A stretch of 44,461 nucleotides of DNA from a virus (IMGVR_UViG_3300042380_000870:1-44461), one strand, 5' to 3'. Shown: positions 8,209-17,931, numbered from the stretch's first letter. The notes: generated by a model from the sequence alone, not told the origin. Numbers and translations are program-made.

Positions 8209-9736
8209 ATCTTGGAGCCAGATTCCTGTTGCGTTAAACCGTTGTGGTAACGCGCTTACGCTCTCCCGTGCCGACGGCATGCCGTTTGATCTGGAATTCG
8301 TTAATGTGATAACCAAAGACATGCGATATCAGCATGTAGAGCAATTACACGGCGCCGCGCAACGAAATCCAATCACGGGGCAGCGGCAGTATTTTAAGAC
8401 AACTGAGTACAAACTATTTCGGTATGAGCACGGCAAACTAATACTGCCGAGCGGCTATCTTGCAAGACTTGCGGCGTGCCTGAAAAAACTTGGCTGCTCC
8501 GCAACATTTACCGATACGTCGCCAAAGCGAAAGCGGCCTGACTGCTATACACCTGACTGGAAGAACCTGGACGGTCGAATCGAGTTTCGGCCGCGACAGG
8601 AAGAATGCTTAAAGATGATTGCCAAATCTCGTTGTGGAATTATCAAAGCCGTAACAGGTTTCGGTAAAACTACCAGCATTGGCGCGCTAGCTCTGCTGTT
8701 TCCGCAGGCCAAAATTCACGTGGTTACCAAATCTGTAGACGTAGCCGAGCGTATCGTCAAAGCGCTAAAGCGTTTTATTCCCAAAGTCGGTTTTGTCGGC
8801 GACGGTTCTCGATATTGGGAGCGCGTTACGGTTATTACCGCGGGCAGTCTTGCGCATTCAGATGGCGACGCGGATTTTTTGTTTTGCGACGAGGTACACC
8901 AGCTAGCCACTATTAATTTTTCTACAGAGATTGCTCGGCGGTACATGCAAAGCAGAAACTTCGGGCTTAGCGCTACGCCGTACTCGCGAATGGATAATGC
9001 GCACGCAGTTCTTGAGCCGATTTTTGGCCCAATGATTTTTGAGCTGACATATCAACAAGCGGTCGAGCTCGGGCTAGTTGTGCCGATTAGAGTAACGTGG
9101 CTTCCGATTCGTATGCACTTTAATCCCGTAGAGCGTTACTCAAATCGTGTAGCTAAGAAACGTTACGGGATCTGGACAAATGCTGCGCGTAATCAAATGA
9201 TTGCGGATGCGGTGCGGTCCTATCCGGATACGCATCAGATTTTGATTCTGGTAGAGACGATTGAGCATGCTGTGCATCTTGGACATCTTCTACCCGAGTA
9301 CACGTTGGTCTATTCGTCTATGTTCCCGAGCGATTGCGCGGCGTACAAAAAACGCGGGTTGCTCCCAGCGGACTACAAGCCGCTAAATGACTACCAAAAA
9401 CACCAGTTGCGCGATCAGTTCGAATCGGGTAAGTTGCGCCGCGTGATCGCCACGGATGTGTGGTCTACTGGCGTTGACTTTGAGCAGTTAAACTTGCTTG
9501 TCCGCGCTGATGATCGCGATAGCGATATTGTTGACGTGCAGGGGCCAGGCCGCGTAAGCCGCGTGTATGTATCTCCTGACGGCGTGAAAAAAGAGTTTGG
9601 CGAAGTTATTGACTGCATGGATACGTTCGATCCGACGTTTTATCGCAAAAGTATGGGAAGGCGAAACTCGTACAAACTTTTAGGATGGGAGCAAAATTGG
9701 AATGACGCTCAGCGTAGCTGGAGAGATGAAAAATAA
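8201..9736 (+). CDS. SF2 DNA helicase (UvsW/RecG-like fold), 511 aa
   Basis: RecA-fold helicase core. Motif I is TGFGKTT (G153-T158). Motif II is DEVH (from D230). Motif III is SATPYS. The second lobe has IATDVWSTGVDF and motif VI QGPGRVSRV. Phage enzymes of this kind, such as T4 UvsW, unwind branched DNA and R-loops and help switch from origin to recombination-dependent replication. I chose ATG 8201 over an in-frame ATG at 8150: AAGGA sits 11 bases upstream and the start overlaps the previous stop. The N-terminal 130 residues before the core are not assigned. The exact subfamily is uncertain. Confidence 0.88.
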   Translation: MVESWSQIPVALNRCGNALTLSRADGMPFDLEFVNVITKDMRYQHVEQLHGAAQRNPITGQRQYFKTTEYKLFRYEHGKLILPSGYLARLAACLKKLGCSATFTDTSPKRKRPDCYTPDWKNLDGRIEFRPRQEECLKMIAKSRCGIIKAVTGFGKTTSIGALALLFPQAKIHVVTKSVDVAERIVKALKRFIPKVGFVGDGSRYWERVTVITAGSLAHSDGDADFLFCDEVHQLATINFSTEIARRYMQSRNFGLSATPYSRMDNAHAVLEPIFGPMIFELTYQQAVELGLVVPIRVTWLPIRMHFNPVERYSNRVAKKRYGIWTNAARNQMIADAVRSYPDTHQILILVETIEHAVHLGHLLPEYTLVYSSMFPSDCAAYKKRGLLPADYKPLNDYQKHQLRDQFESGKLRRVIATDVWSTGVDFEQLNLLVRADDRDSDIVDVQGPGRVSRVYVSPDGVKKEFGEVIDCMDTFDPTFYRKSMGRRNSYKLLGWEQNWNDAQRSWRDEK

Positions 9737-10442
9737 CGACGCTAGGCCGCTCCTGGCGTATGACTGGCATAAGTATTTAAGCCCGCCGCAATTGATGGCT
9801 TACATTCGCCACGCATATATCTGGCGCAGTACGGGCAACACAAGTTTGAACAGTCCTGCGCAGTGTAAAAAGACTGTGCGCTGGGACGGCGGTGAAGATT
9901 CGTTTGGGTGCAAGTTTACGCCGGTCTGGCCGCGTATTCTCAAAATGCTGCACTCATATGATGCGGAACCGGGTATTTGGGTGGCTGCGCATTTCTCGCC
10001 GATTGCGAATGTTATCCGCGGCGACAATACCGGCTCGTTTGAAATACGAGAAATCTCGCCGACGAGTCTTTGTAGTAAAACGTCTGATCGGCTTTATACC
10101 GATTATTGTGCGTTTTTCCCCAAGTACCTTAACGACAGCTACGAGACGGCAGGTAGATCTGTCGGCTTGCGTTTGAAGAGTTTAGCGCGGCTCCCGTTGT
10201 CGCGCGAAGCTCAATACTCTTGCGCCCTATGTGACGAAAATTATGTAACCGCTCCGGCCTTTTTTCGCCACGCCATTGCGACTCAGGCCGGCGCTGCAGA
10301 TGCGGCGGAGCGTTATTTATGGCCGGCTGCTTTTGACTACGAATCGCAGCAGTCGTTGTACAGCAATGTGCCGGCCTGGTGTATTACAGATCAGCTATTA
10401 GACGCAGTAGAAATGATTCGAACGTATTGGAGGCGTTCATGA
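9702..10442 (+). CDS. Hypothetical protein, 246 aa
   Basis: Unrecognised. The start could be ATG 9702 (GGGAG 10 bases upstream, 35-base overlap with the helicase) or ATG 9726 (8 residues shorter). The C-terminal third carries CALC followed by FFRH, a possible partial zinc site. Its stop overlaps the ATG of the DnaB-like gene as ATGA, so the two are translationally coupled. A helicase loader is a tempting idea from this position, but I see no AAA+ or other loader motif. Confidence 0.7.
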   Translation: MTLSVAGEMKNNDARPLLAYDWHKYLSPPQLMAYIRHAYIWRSTGNTSLNSPAQCKKTVRWDGGEDSFGCKFTPVWPRILKMLHSYDAEPGIWVAAHFSPIANVIRGDNTGSFEIREISPTSLCSKTSDRLYTDYCAFFPKYLNDSYETAGRSVGLRLKSLARLPLSREAQYSCALCDENYVTAPAFFRHAIATQAGAADAAERYLWPAAFDYESQQSLYSNVPAWCITDQLLDAVEMIRTYWRRS

Positions 10443-12139
10443 CTTACAGTAGCGACAACGCAGTCACAGTTGAAAATCCGATTACGCCTCCAGAAATTGA
10501 AGCCATTCTGCGAGGATTTTTGCGGCACGAGCGGCTCTTGGGCGAAGCTCTGCGTGCAGGGCTTCAACAAGAACATTTCGGGCAGCGGCAGTACGAGTTG
10601 AAATACTACGCGCTTTTCGGCGCCATGTGCGACTTGACAGAGAAGTACGGCGCGCTCACGAAGGCGATGTTAATTCATCACATTGCCAGTATTGCGGTAA
10701 CTAGCGCGACAATTGGCGGCACTACGCAACTGTCGGCCGAAGACGTTCTGTTTCTGCTCGGCGACGATAATCGCGCCGGCTTTATTGAAGAGGCTTTTGA
10801 CAGCCCGCCGCTATCTGAAGAGCAGCAGCGTGCCGAGCGGGCATACTGCGAGAGCATCTTACGGCGGTTCCTTAATTCCCGGCTGATTAAAGAATCTTTG
10901 CAGGGCGTCCTAAATCAGACTGGCGCGAACGCCGCTCCGGTCAACATCGACGCGCTTTTGGAAGATTTTTGCCGCAAATCGCAGCGGGTGCAGCATGTCG
11001 GCGCGATAATCGAGAACGCCGCGGTTATGCCAGATTTTGGCGCGCCGATTAAATTACCGCCGGCCCCAGAACCAACTAATGTGCCTTGGCTTGATACGTT
11101 TCTTGGCGGGATCCGGCCGGGGGATTTGGTTGGCTGTCTAGCGCCTTTCGGCGGCGGTAAGACAACAATGCTTGTGTCAGCGGCGGTACGCATAGCCGAA
11201 AACTATCACCTGACAGAGCAGAACAAAATTGCCGTATACATAGGCTTTGAAGACGCGGCCGACAAGACAATGGCGTTGTGCTGGTCTGCGGCTTCGCACA
11301 TTGACCGCGAATTATTTTCCCAACGCGAGACGGCAAACTTTTGGGATTTGTTTTCGACGTCTACTAATCTCAAAGACTACGAACTCAAACTGCCTGAAAA
11401 TCAAAATCCAGCAGTCAAGCTCGGCGAGCGTGAGCGCTGGGAGCTCACGAAAATGTGGTACAACAAAAATTTCATGTACCTAGACTATGGCGCCGGCAGC
11501 GCGATGGGTTCTCGCAAATTTAGCGGCCCCGCCGAGTTAGCTGAAGCACTGCACAGACTATGCGAAGAGCGTAAGTGTGAAATTGGTTTTGTCGCAATTG
11601 ACTACGCGGCAAAAATGATCGACCGCATGCTCGAGGGCGAAGGTTTTGCTACTGCCGCAAAACTGCAGGAATCTATGTGGCGGTTCTTGCGGTTACTGCC
11701 GGATCAATTGCGGCGGCACATTGCAGATCCGTTTGGCGCCACTGTGTTGCTGGCGCATCAGCTGGCGCAGGGCGAGATCAAGGGCTACCCGCCGAGTCGG
11801 TATGTGCATCACCACGACTCGTCTATGGGGAAAAGCTTTGCAGAAAATCTGCATGCTTGTTTTTGCATCGGCAATCGCGATCCTGACTCGCAGGTTTCGA
11901 CTATTCACTATTCAAAAATCCGCGCCAGCCGCCCGATTTCCGCCATGGGTTTAGTCAAAATCAATGACAACTGGGTAGACGTCGGACTTGTGACAGACAA
12001 GTATGTAGTTTGTCGCGGGTCTAAAAAGATTCTGTCTAAAGGCGATGTGCGCCCGTTTAGCGGCGGCGGCGCTATGGACACGCGAGAACGCCGAGCTGGT
12101 TCTGCGGTTATTGATAACTTCAGCGATAACTTGCTGTAA
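10439..12139 (+). CDS. DnaB-like replicative helicase, 566 aa
   Basis: An N-terminal helical domain resembling the DnaB primase-interacting domain is followed by a RecA-type SF4 core. Walker A is FGGGKTT with K241. Walker B is IGFVAIDYAAK. A later VLLAHQLAQGE matches the conserved glutamine-containing helicase motif, and a basic C-terminal segment follows. It should form a hexamer that drives the replication fork and works with the primase encoded next. ATG 10439 is preferred over an upstream ATG at 10379 because GGAGG lies just before it and it makes an ATGA overlap with the preceding gene. Length is slightly above cellular DnaB (about 470 aa). Confidence 0.88.
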   Translation: MTYSSDNAVTVENPITPPEIEAILRGFLRHERLLGEALRAGLQQEHFGQRQYELKYYALFGAMCDLTEKYGALTKAMLIHHIASIAVTSATIGGTTQLSAEDVLFLLGDDNRAGFIEEAFDSPPLSEEQQRAERAYCESILRRFLNSRLIKESLQGVLNQTGANAAPVNIDALLEDFCRKSQRVQHVGAIIENAAVMPDFGAPIKLPPAPEPTNVPWLDTFLGGIRPGDLVGCLAPFGGGKTTMLVSAAVRIAENYHLTEQNKIAVYIGFEDAADKTMALCWSAASHIDRELFSQRETANFWDLFSTSTNLKDYELKLPENQNPAVKLGERERWELTKMWYNKNFMYLDYGAGSAMGSRKFSGPAELAEALHRLCEERKCEIGFVAIDYAAKMIDRMLEGEGFATAAKLQESMWRFLRLLPDQLRRHIADPFGATVLLAHQLAQGEIKGYPPSRYVHHHDSSMGKSFAENLHACFCIGNRDPDSQVSTIHYSKIRASRPISAMGLVKINDNWVDVGLVTDKYVVCRGSKKILSKGDVRPFSGGGAMDTRERRAGSAVIDNFSDNLL

Positions 12140-12153
12140 CATCTGAGGACGGT

Positions 12154-13194
12154 ATGGCTGATCCGTTGAATCCGGTTCTTTACAGGTTACTAAAGCAAAA
12201 ATTCGGAGACGTGCATATATCAAATGAAGGTTGTCACGCTTATTATCAGCGCTTGCCTGACCCTCTTAATCCTCGGCGAACAGTTACACAGGCTTCATCC
12301 TGGGGGGAGTATTATTGCGTGCGCTGTCCGTTTTGTAATGACCATTCTCCTCGTTTGTGGATTAATCACCGCTATGCATCTGAAGTGAGCCGTGGTATAA
12401 GGCAACTCACGCACTTAGCGGTTTGCTACAACGAGCAATGCCTGCGCGAGCCGGGGCGGATGGAACAATTAGAGCAGTTGATCTTCGGAGTCGGCCGGCA
12501 TTTAAAGCCAAAGCCGCTAACAATTCGGCCGGCGGTAACGAGCTTTGAGCACACTGCTGTTACTCCGCCGGGCGATATCGTGCTTTTAAGCGATCTTCCT
12601 GCCAAACATCCAGCGCGGTGTTACATAGAGTCGCGCGGTTTCGACCCGGATTGGCTAGCCGTAAAATTTCAAGTTGGCATCTGCGCTACTGCCGCAGAAC
12701 CGCGGTTTGAAATTATGCGAGAGCGGTTATACATACCGGTCACGTTTCGCGGTGATCTTGTTGGTTGGCAGTGCCGCGCTATTAGGCCGACTACAGCGCC
12801 AAAGTATTTAAACGCGCCAAATATGCAAAAGTCTAAATTGCTGTACAACTTTGACAACGCGGCATCGCAACCGTTTGCCGTAATTGTTGAAGGTGTGACA
12901 AGTGTTTGGCGTCTTGGCGGCGGGGCTGTCTGTTTGTTCGGCAAAAGCATGTCTATGCACCAGCAAAATTTGATAGCGCGTACTTGGGTAAATAAACCGG
13001 TATTCCTGCTTTTGGACAATGATGCTAAAGCAGAAATGGAACGAGCGCGGACGGTGTTAACACAACACGGTATGACAGTTGTGTCTGTTGATTTGCCAGA
13101 TGCGCGTGATCCGGCCGACTACGCTCTTGGCGATATAACGGATTTGTTAATGGAACGTGCTGCTGCGGCAGGTGTACTAAACGCAATGATTTGA
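12154..13194 (+). CDS. DNA primase, zinc-binding plus TOPRIM, 346 aa
   Basis: The N-terminus has a zinc-binding region with C55, C58 and C61 (CVRCPFC) and a further C91/C96 pair. The TOPRIM domain follows, with VIVEGVTS as the Glu-containing motif and LLLDND (D288, D290) as the DxD metal site. The family makes short RNA primers for lagging-strand synthesis. The protein is short for a DnaG (about 580 aa) and lacks a clear C-terminal helicase-binding domain, as in many phage primases. It lies directly between the DnaB-like helicase and DNA polymerase, and GAGGACGGT precedes the start. Confidence 0.86.
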   Translation: MADPLNPVLYRLLKQKFGDVHISNEGCHAYYQRLPDPLNPRRTVTQASSWGEYYCVRCPFCNDHSPRLWINHRYASEVSRGIRQLTHLAVCYNEQCLREPGRMEQLEQLIFGVGRHLKPKPLTIRPAVTSFEHTAVTPPGDIVLLSDLPAKHPARCYIESRGFDPDWLAVKFQVGICATAAEPRFEIMRERLYIPVTFRGDLVGWQCRAIRPTTAPKYLNAPNMQKSKLLYNFDNAASQPFAVIVEGVTSVWRLGGGAVCLFGKSMSMHQQNLIARTWVNKPVFLLLDNDAKAEMERARTVLTQHGMTVVSVDLPDARDPADYALGDITDLLMERAAAAGVLNAMI

Positions 13195-13207
13195 TGGAGA
13201 AGCGACT

Positions 13208-16200
13208 ATGAGTCTTTTGCATCTGTTCTCAGAAGCGCTTGTTTTTCCGGAAAAGCAAGAAGCGCTTGAAGCTTTGTATCCGGCAATTGATCTGACAGCG
13301 CCTGGCATGCCGCCGCCCGGAGCAAATTTTGTCAAGCACGCAATAGATCTTGGCGACGATCTCAATCTGGACGATATTAAAAAGAAAAAGCAGGCACCTG
13401 CTAGCAAACATCTCGATTATCTGTATCGTCGCGCAATGTACGATAATACGTTTTCTATTCCAGTATTGAGCAAACGCGGCACGTTTACTGCGCTGTTTGT
13501 TCCGGGGCACCTCGTCGGCGATCTAACGAGTGACGATCCGACGATTATTTACGGGCCAAAGCCGGCGCGTGTTATGGTTGTTGGGAAAATGCCCGGCCGC
13601 GATAACCTACACAAACGCGACGCCTGGGCTGGTAGAGGAATTGACGCGCTTATGACCGCGATTCAGAAAGCAAACGTACCGCACACTGAATACGCTAAGT
13701 GGTTTGTTACGTTTGCTTGTAAATTTGCGCCAGAGAACGCCGAGGTTGAAAACATTGAGGCTGCGTGGTTTAAAGATTGCGCTCCGCTTATGGCGCAAGA
13801 GTTTCGGCTTGTCAAACCAGACTACATTCTTTGCCTTGGCGCAGACGCCGTAAAAGCGGTTCTCGGTAGTCCGGTAAAACTTAACGGCCGTGTCGCTGAA
13901 ATTGATGTACCCATGCCAGACGGGTCAACGCACAACATCAAAGTCATGTCGTCGTTGCATCCAGCATATGTTGCGCGTAAATCTGATGCGGCCATAACCG
14001 CCGAATTTGAAGGACAGATTCAGCGGTTTATTGCGCTGACAAACAATGTCCTAATAACGAAAGAGGTTGTGGATCATGCAGAAATTTACACAGAAGAGGC
14101 GTTGGCAGAAACGGTTGACGCTATGCTTGCGGATCCCGACCCCAACGCTAATATCATCGCTATTGACTGCGAGTGGCACGGCGAATACCCGACTGAGCAC
14201 GGTGCATATTTACGCACGATTCAAATTTCCAACAAAGATAAATGGGCTCGCACAATTGTTCTCCGGTATGAGGGCGGCGCAACGGCATTCCGCCCAAGTC
14301 TCGACGCCGCAAGAACGCAACTTACACGTCTTCTTAAATCAACCGCTAGTCGACGCGTACGGGTGGGCGGGCACTTTCTCCGCGCTGACTTGCCGTGGCT
14401 TATTGATTTTGGTGTCGACGTACGTGACGAGTACGCGCCGGATCCTGATGTAAATAATCGGTCGCAGGGCGGCTGGGATACGAGCCTGCTTTATCACGCT
14501 TGCAACGAGACCGCAAAATACGCGCTAGATGACTGCGTTATGCGGTTTACCTCCGCGCCGACATATTGGGAAAAACTGTATGTTTGGAAAAAGACGTTTT
14601 GCGCGCAGAACAAAATTAAACCAGACGCGTTAGGCGGATACGGTGCATGTCCGAGCCACGTGTTGCATCCATACGCGAATTATGACGTAGACGTTACGCG
14701 GCGGATCATGATGTATTTCTACGGCACAAACGGCTATGACGGAAAAATAGCATGTGACGCAAACGGTAATGATTGCTGGGTGCCGTACTGGACAGCGCAT
14801 ATGGCCTCGCTGGCATTTCTTGAAATGGAAATGACAGGCATGGTCATCGACCGAGATCGTACTGACGCGCTTGCTAACATATTTATGGAACAACAGGAAA
14901 CGCTTTTAGCCGAAGTTCGTGAAGAACTAAACTGGCCGGCGTTTAACCCAAAATCGCATCCGCAGCTCGCTGTGGCGCTGTTTGGGCGTAAATTCGCGAA
15001 GAATTTCACCAATAAAATCACTATTCCTGATGACGCGCGCCTGCTCGATCTAACCCCGATCAAGACAACGGGAAAGAGACCGAAGCTGTGGCACACGATC
15101 GACGCGGCTACACAGAGTAAATCGCCGCCGAGCACGGATAAGGAAAGCCTGGGTATTCTTGGCCACGCCAATACTACGGCGGCTAAGATTCGTGATTACA
15201 AGTTTATTGCGCAGGTATTACAATCTGTGCTGCGCGTGCCTAATGTCAAGGATGATGGAGAATTTGACACAGATGATAACGGCAATTATGTCTATGAGAA
15301 GGGTCTTGTCGGCAGTGCGCATGCTGACGGTAAAGTCCGTACTCACTTATTTCAAACAAAAGAAACCGGGCGTGCGTCAAGTTCTCGGCCGCCGCTGCAA
15401 AATCTCAGCTCACGGCGAGAGGACGACTACAGGCGCATTCTCGGCCCAGCCTACACGCATCCGGTGCGCTCGGTACTCAAAGTACCGGAGGGGTGTGTTG
15501 GGATCGAAACCGATCTCACTGGTGCGGAGTTGGCGGTCTTAGCTTGGTTGTCGCAAGATCGTAACATGATTGAACACGTCCGGCGCAACTTACTGCCGGA
15601 AGAGCACCCAGATCATTACGACATTCACTCGCAGCAAGCCGTTAAAACTTTCGCGCTTAAAGGCGTTGTACCGACAAAAACCGGCATGAAAGACGCCGGC
15701 AAAAAAGGTTTACGAGTTGCGGCCAAAAACGTGAATTTCGGTATTCCGTACGGCCGCGGTTCAGAGGCCATCGCTCGGCAGTGTAAAGAAGAGGGCGTCG
15801 AAGTTACGGCGGCTGAGTGCCAAGCGATGATCGATGCGTACTTTGACTCGTATCCAGGTACGCAGACCTTTTTAGCGCAATGCCGAGAGCGGTCGCAGGA
15901 TCCAGGCTGGATCGTAGGCCCGTATGGCCGTATGCGTAGATTTTCGCCGCCGATTTCTGATGACGGCGCGCAGGCTATCATTGCAGACCAACAACGGCAG
16001 GCGCAAAACTTCCCGATTCAGGGCGGAGTTGCTGACGCTGTATCTATTGCGCTGGCCAATTTTTATCGGTACAGAAAAGAACATCCGGATGTGCAGTATG
16101 ACATCGCGCTGCAAATTCATGACGCTATCGTGCTTATTGTTCCCGTAGCGCACGCCGAACGCGTTTACAAAGATGTCATACCAAAATGCATGGTTGACGA

Positions 16201-16357
16201 CGTGCCATTTTGGCCGCGGTATTTAGACGGAGTAGCAATACCCGTAGACGAGCCGTACCACTTTGGCATGGACCGTGATGTATTTGTGCACTGGGGCGAG
16301 AAGATTAAACCTGCCGAGGCCTCGAGTTTAGGCCTCGACTGGTTGCTCGAAAAATAG
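13208..16357 (+). CDS. Family A DNA polymerase with N-terminal UDG-like and 3'-5' exonuclease domains, 1049 aa
   Basis: Three modules are visible. Residues 118-275 resemble a family 4/5 uracil-DNA glycosylase: GKMPGRDN (126-133), CKFAPENAEV, PDYILCLGADA and SSLHPAYV (248-255). Residues 315-490 are a DEDD exonuclease, with AIDCEW (D320, E322), VGGHFLRADLPWL and YDVDVTRR. The rest is a PolA core: motif A TDLTGAELAVLA (D769, E774), motif B RVAAKNVNFGIPYG (R836, K840, F844, Y848) and motif C IHDA (H971, D972, A973). Motif C usually has Glu after His-Asp, here Ala. A UDG-like domain fused to PolA is, as I recall, known from SPO1-type phages. The glycosylase may be active or only a DNA- or uracil-sensing module. 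Confidence 0.92.
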   Translation: MSLLHLFSEALVFPEKQEALEALYPAIDLTAPGMPPPGANFVKHAIDLGDDLNLDDIKKKKQAPASKHLDYLYRRAMYDNTFSIPVLSKRGTFTALFVPGHLVGDLTSDDPTIIYGPKPARVMVVGKMPGRDNLHKRDAWAGRGIDALMTAIQKANVPHTEYAKWFVTFACKFAPENAEVENIEAAWFKDCAPLMAQEFRLVKPDYILCLGADAVKAVLGSPVKLNGRVAEIDVPMPDGSTHNIKVMSSLHPAYVARKSDAAITAEFEGQIQRFIALTNNVLITKEVVDHAEIYTEEALAETVDAMLADPDPNANIIAIDCEWHGEYPTEHGAYLRTIQISNKDKWARTIVLRYEGGATAFRPSLDAARTQLTRLLKSTASRRVRVGGHFLRADLPWLIDFGVDVRDEYAPDPDVNNRSQGGWDTSLLYHACNETAKYALDDCVMRFTSAPTYWEKLYVWKKTFCAQNKIKPDALGGYGACPSHVLHPYANYDVDVTRRIMMYFYGTNGYDGKIACDANGNDCWVPYWTAHMASLAFLEMEMTGMVIDRDRTDALANIFMEQQETLLAEVREELNWPAFNPKSHPQLAVALFGRKFAKNFTNKITIPDDARLLDLTPIKTTGKRPKLWHTIDAATQSKSPPSTDKESLGILGHANTTAAKIRDYKFIAQVLQSVLRVPNVKDDGEFDTDDNGNYVYEKGLVGSAHADGKVRTHLFQTKETGRASSSRPPLQNLSSRREDDYRRILGPAYTHPVRSVLKVPEGCVGIETDLTGAELAVLAWLSQDRNMIEHVRRNLLPEEHPDHYDIHSQQAVKTFALKGVVPTKTGMKDAGKKGLRVAAKNVNFGIPYGRGSEAIARQCKEEGVEVTAAECQAMIDAYFDSYPGTQTFLAQCRERSQDPGWIVGPYGRMRRFSPPISDDGAQAIIADQQRQAQNFPIQGGVADAVSIALANFYRYRKEHPDVQYDIALQIHDAIVLIVPVAHAERVYKDVIPKCMVDDVPFWPRYLDGVAIPVDEPYHFGMDRDVFVHWGEKIKPAEASSLGLDWLLEK

Positions 16358-16374
16358 GTCAAAATAGGTCAAAA
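16351..16374 (+). repeat. Tandem direct repeat upstream of promoter
   Basis: The decamer AAAATAGGTC occurs twice in succession (16351-16360, 16361-16370) and is followed by AAAA. The first copy includes the polymerase stop codon. The A-rich repeat ends about 10 bases before the proposed -35 of the next gene, where an UP element or regulator site would lie. No known regulator is implied. Confidence 0.6.
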
Positions 16375-16382
16375 ACAAGGGC

Positions 16383-16410
16383 TGGACTTCTCCGTTCTAT
16401 GTGGTAGAGT
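16383..16410 (+). promoter_or_regulatory. Promoter candidate for the 471-aa gene
   Basis: TGGACT (16383-16388), a 16-base spacer, then TAGAGT (16405-16410) with TGG directly before it, as in an extended -10. It lies 43 bases before ATG 16453, downstream of the A-rich tandem repeat. The same TGG-plus-hexamer layout and 16-base spacing recur at 25348-25375. Confidence 0.55.
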
Positions 16411-16452
16411 ACAGCCACTGGTTGGTTTTTCTTTAACCCAAGGAGTGCTTTC

Positions 16453-17868
16453 ATGGCACGTTTCCCTAGTCAGAATCTTGCTTCCTTTGGTACGCCGCAG
16501 CAGGCTGGTAATGGAGATGGCAAGAGACGTTTTTGTTACGGTAAGCAGCGCAATGTAATTATCGTCGGCGGCAAAAAGATGCTCGACGACGGGCTCTGCC
16601 TTCGGCTTCTTCCTACGTATGCCACAGATCAGTCTGGGCAGCGCATCGTTGGCGCCGACGGCAAACCGGCGCTGACGCAGTTTCGTGAAGATGCCGGCTT
16701 CGGCGACTGGTGTCGTACCTATGAGTGCGTGTCGTGGTTCGGGCAGCCGGGTCTGCACTTCATCGTGTGGGACGGCAACCCGGCTGTAAATAGGTACGAG
16801 AGTCCGGTGTGGTTGCTCTATCGAGCGGCTTACAAGAACAAGGAAACGCCGGGCATCGGCGCTTTGTTCTGTGATTTGCTTAATAGGGCGGCTGGTTTTC
16901 AGCAGCAGACGCATGTCGGCTCGCTGAAGCGTCCGGAGCAGATTCTGTTCGTCAGCGCGACGCAGCTTTACAACAAGCCGGATCGTACTCCCGGTTTCGG
17001 TTGCTTCGATCTGGCTGATCAGAAAGAAAATAACGCGCGGATCTTCGGGTTTAAGAAGACCGCTGCCGAAAGCCTGCTGAACGCTCTGCAGGTTCAAGGC
17101 GCAGATGGGCAGTTTCTCGCTGGCGATATGCTGTCGGCGGGGCCGTCCAAGCTCGTGACCGTCATCTCGAAGTCGTATGGCGTAGCGGCACATCCGAAGC
17201 CGCCGCGTCCTCTTGCGATTTCGAATGAGGGTCCGGACTATTTGTATGTGCCGCCATATGCGATTTCAGCTGCAAATCAGGCTGAAGCCGTAGTTGTCGG
17301 TAAACCCAATCCATCGCCGGACGGCAAGATGTCCGGCGAACAGCACTGGGTTGTGCTTCATGACACGTACAACGGACAGGCTGTTCCGTTTGGCGCTTAT
17401 GCAAATAAGATTGCTACGGCCAACAGCACGTTCGACGAATTGATGTACGTGCCGAGTTTCGAAGAGCAGGCAGAGCTAATGGCTGAGTCGTTCCCGCGCG
17501 AAGCTCTTGATTTCGCGTGGCGTGATCATCCGGAGTACATCCGGTATCTACGCCGTGGGACAACGACGGTTGAGGCGCCGCAAGCGCGCTTTCAGCCGCC
17601 GACTGGCGTAGCCTCGTCCGTGGCGACGGCGCATGCTATCAACGCTGCGACCACAACCACGACGGCGCCGGCTATTAGCTCTATTGTTCCGGATGCAGAC
17701 GATATCGATCCGGATGCCGAAGCCGCGCTCGCGCAGCTGCAGATGGGCATGAAGTCCGCAGCAGCAGCGTCCGCGCCATTTGGCAACAAGCCGCAGACGG
17801 CAGACATTGTCGCTGAGGCTCGGGCAAAAGCGCAGGCTGCTCTTCAGGCGGCTCGGCGAAACGGCTAA
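16453..17868 (+). CDS. Abundant protein of unknown family, possible ssDNA-binding protein, 471 aa
   Basis: No family is recognised with confidence. The N-terminal 300 residues look globular and aromatic-rich (for example WCRTYECVSWFGQPGLHF). The C-terminal 100 are low-complexity, Ala/Thr-rich with an acidic patch (DADDIDPDAEAA), ending in a basic helix. Codon use is much richer in C and G at third positions than its neighbours (CTG, CTC, AAG), a sign of high expression. It has its own promoter candidate, the Shine-Dalgarno AAGGAG and a terminator, and lies between DNA polymerase and the RecA-like gene. A stoichiometric replication protein such as an SSB would fit. Against this, the extreme C-terminus is basic rather than acidic. 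Confidence 0.8.
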   Translation: MARFPSQNLASFGTPQQAGNGDGKRRFCYGKQRNVIIVGGKKMLDDGLCLRLLPTYATDQSGQRIVGADGKPALTQFREDAGFGDWCRTYECVSWFGQPGLHFIVWDGNPAVNRYESPVWLLYRAAYKNKETPGIGALFCDLLNRAAGFQQQTHVGSLKRPEQILFVSATQLYNKPDRTPGFGCFDLADQKENNARIFGFKKTAAESLLNALQVQGADGQFLAGDMLSAGPSKLVTVISKSYGVAAHPKPPRPLAISNEGPDYLYVPPYAISAANQAEAVVVGKPNPSPDGKMSGEQHWVVLHDTYNGQAVPFGAYANKIATANSTFDELMYVPSFEEQAELMAESFPREALDFAWRDHPEYIRYLRRGTTTVEAPQARFQPPTGVASSVATAHAINAATTTTTAPAISSIVPDADDIDPDAEAALAQLQMGMKSAAAASAPFGNKPQTADIVAEARAKAQAALQAARRNG

Positions 17869-17887
17869 TTAATTAGCCAAGATCTGC

Positions 17888-17931
17888 GGGATGGGGGCTT
17901 GTGAAACATCAAGCCCCCATCCCAATCTTTT
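17888..17931 (+). terminator. Rho-independent terminator after the 471-aa gene
   Basis: A perfect 14-bp stem pairs 17888-17901 (GGGATGGGGGCTTG) with 17910-17923, with an 8-base loop TGAAACAT. It is followed by AATCTTTT. AGAT before and ATCT after can extend the stem. It closes the single-gene unit that starts at 16383; the T-run is short, so partial read-through into the RecA-like gene is possible. Confidence 0.85.
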
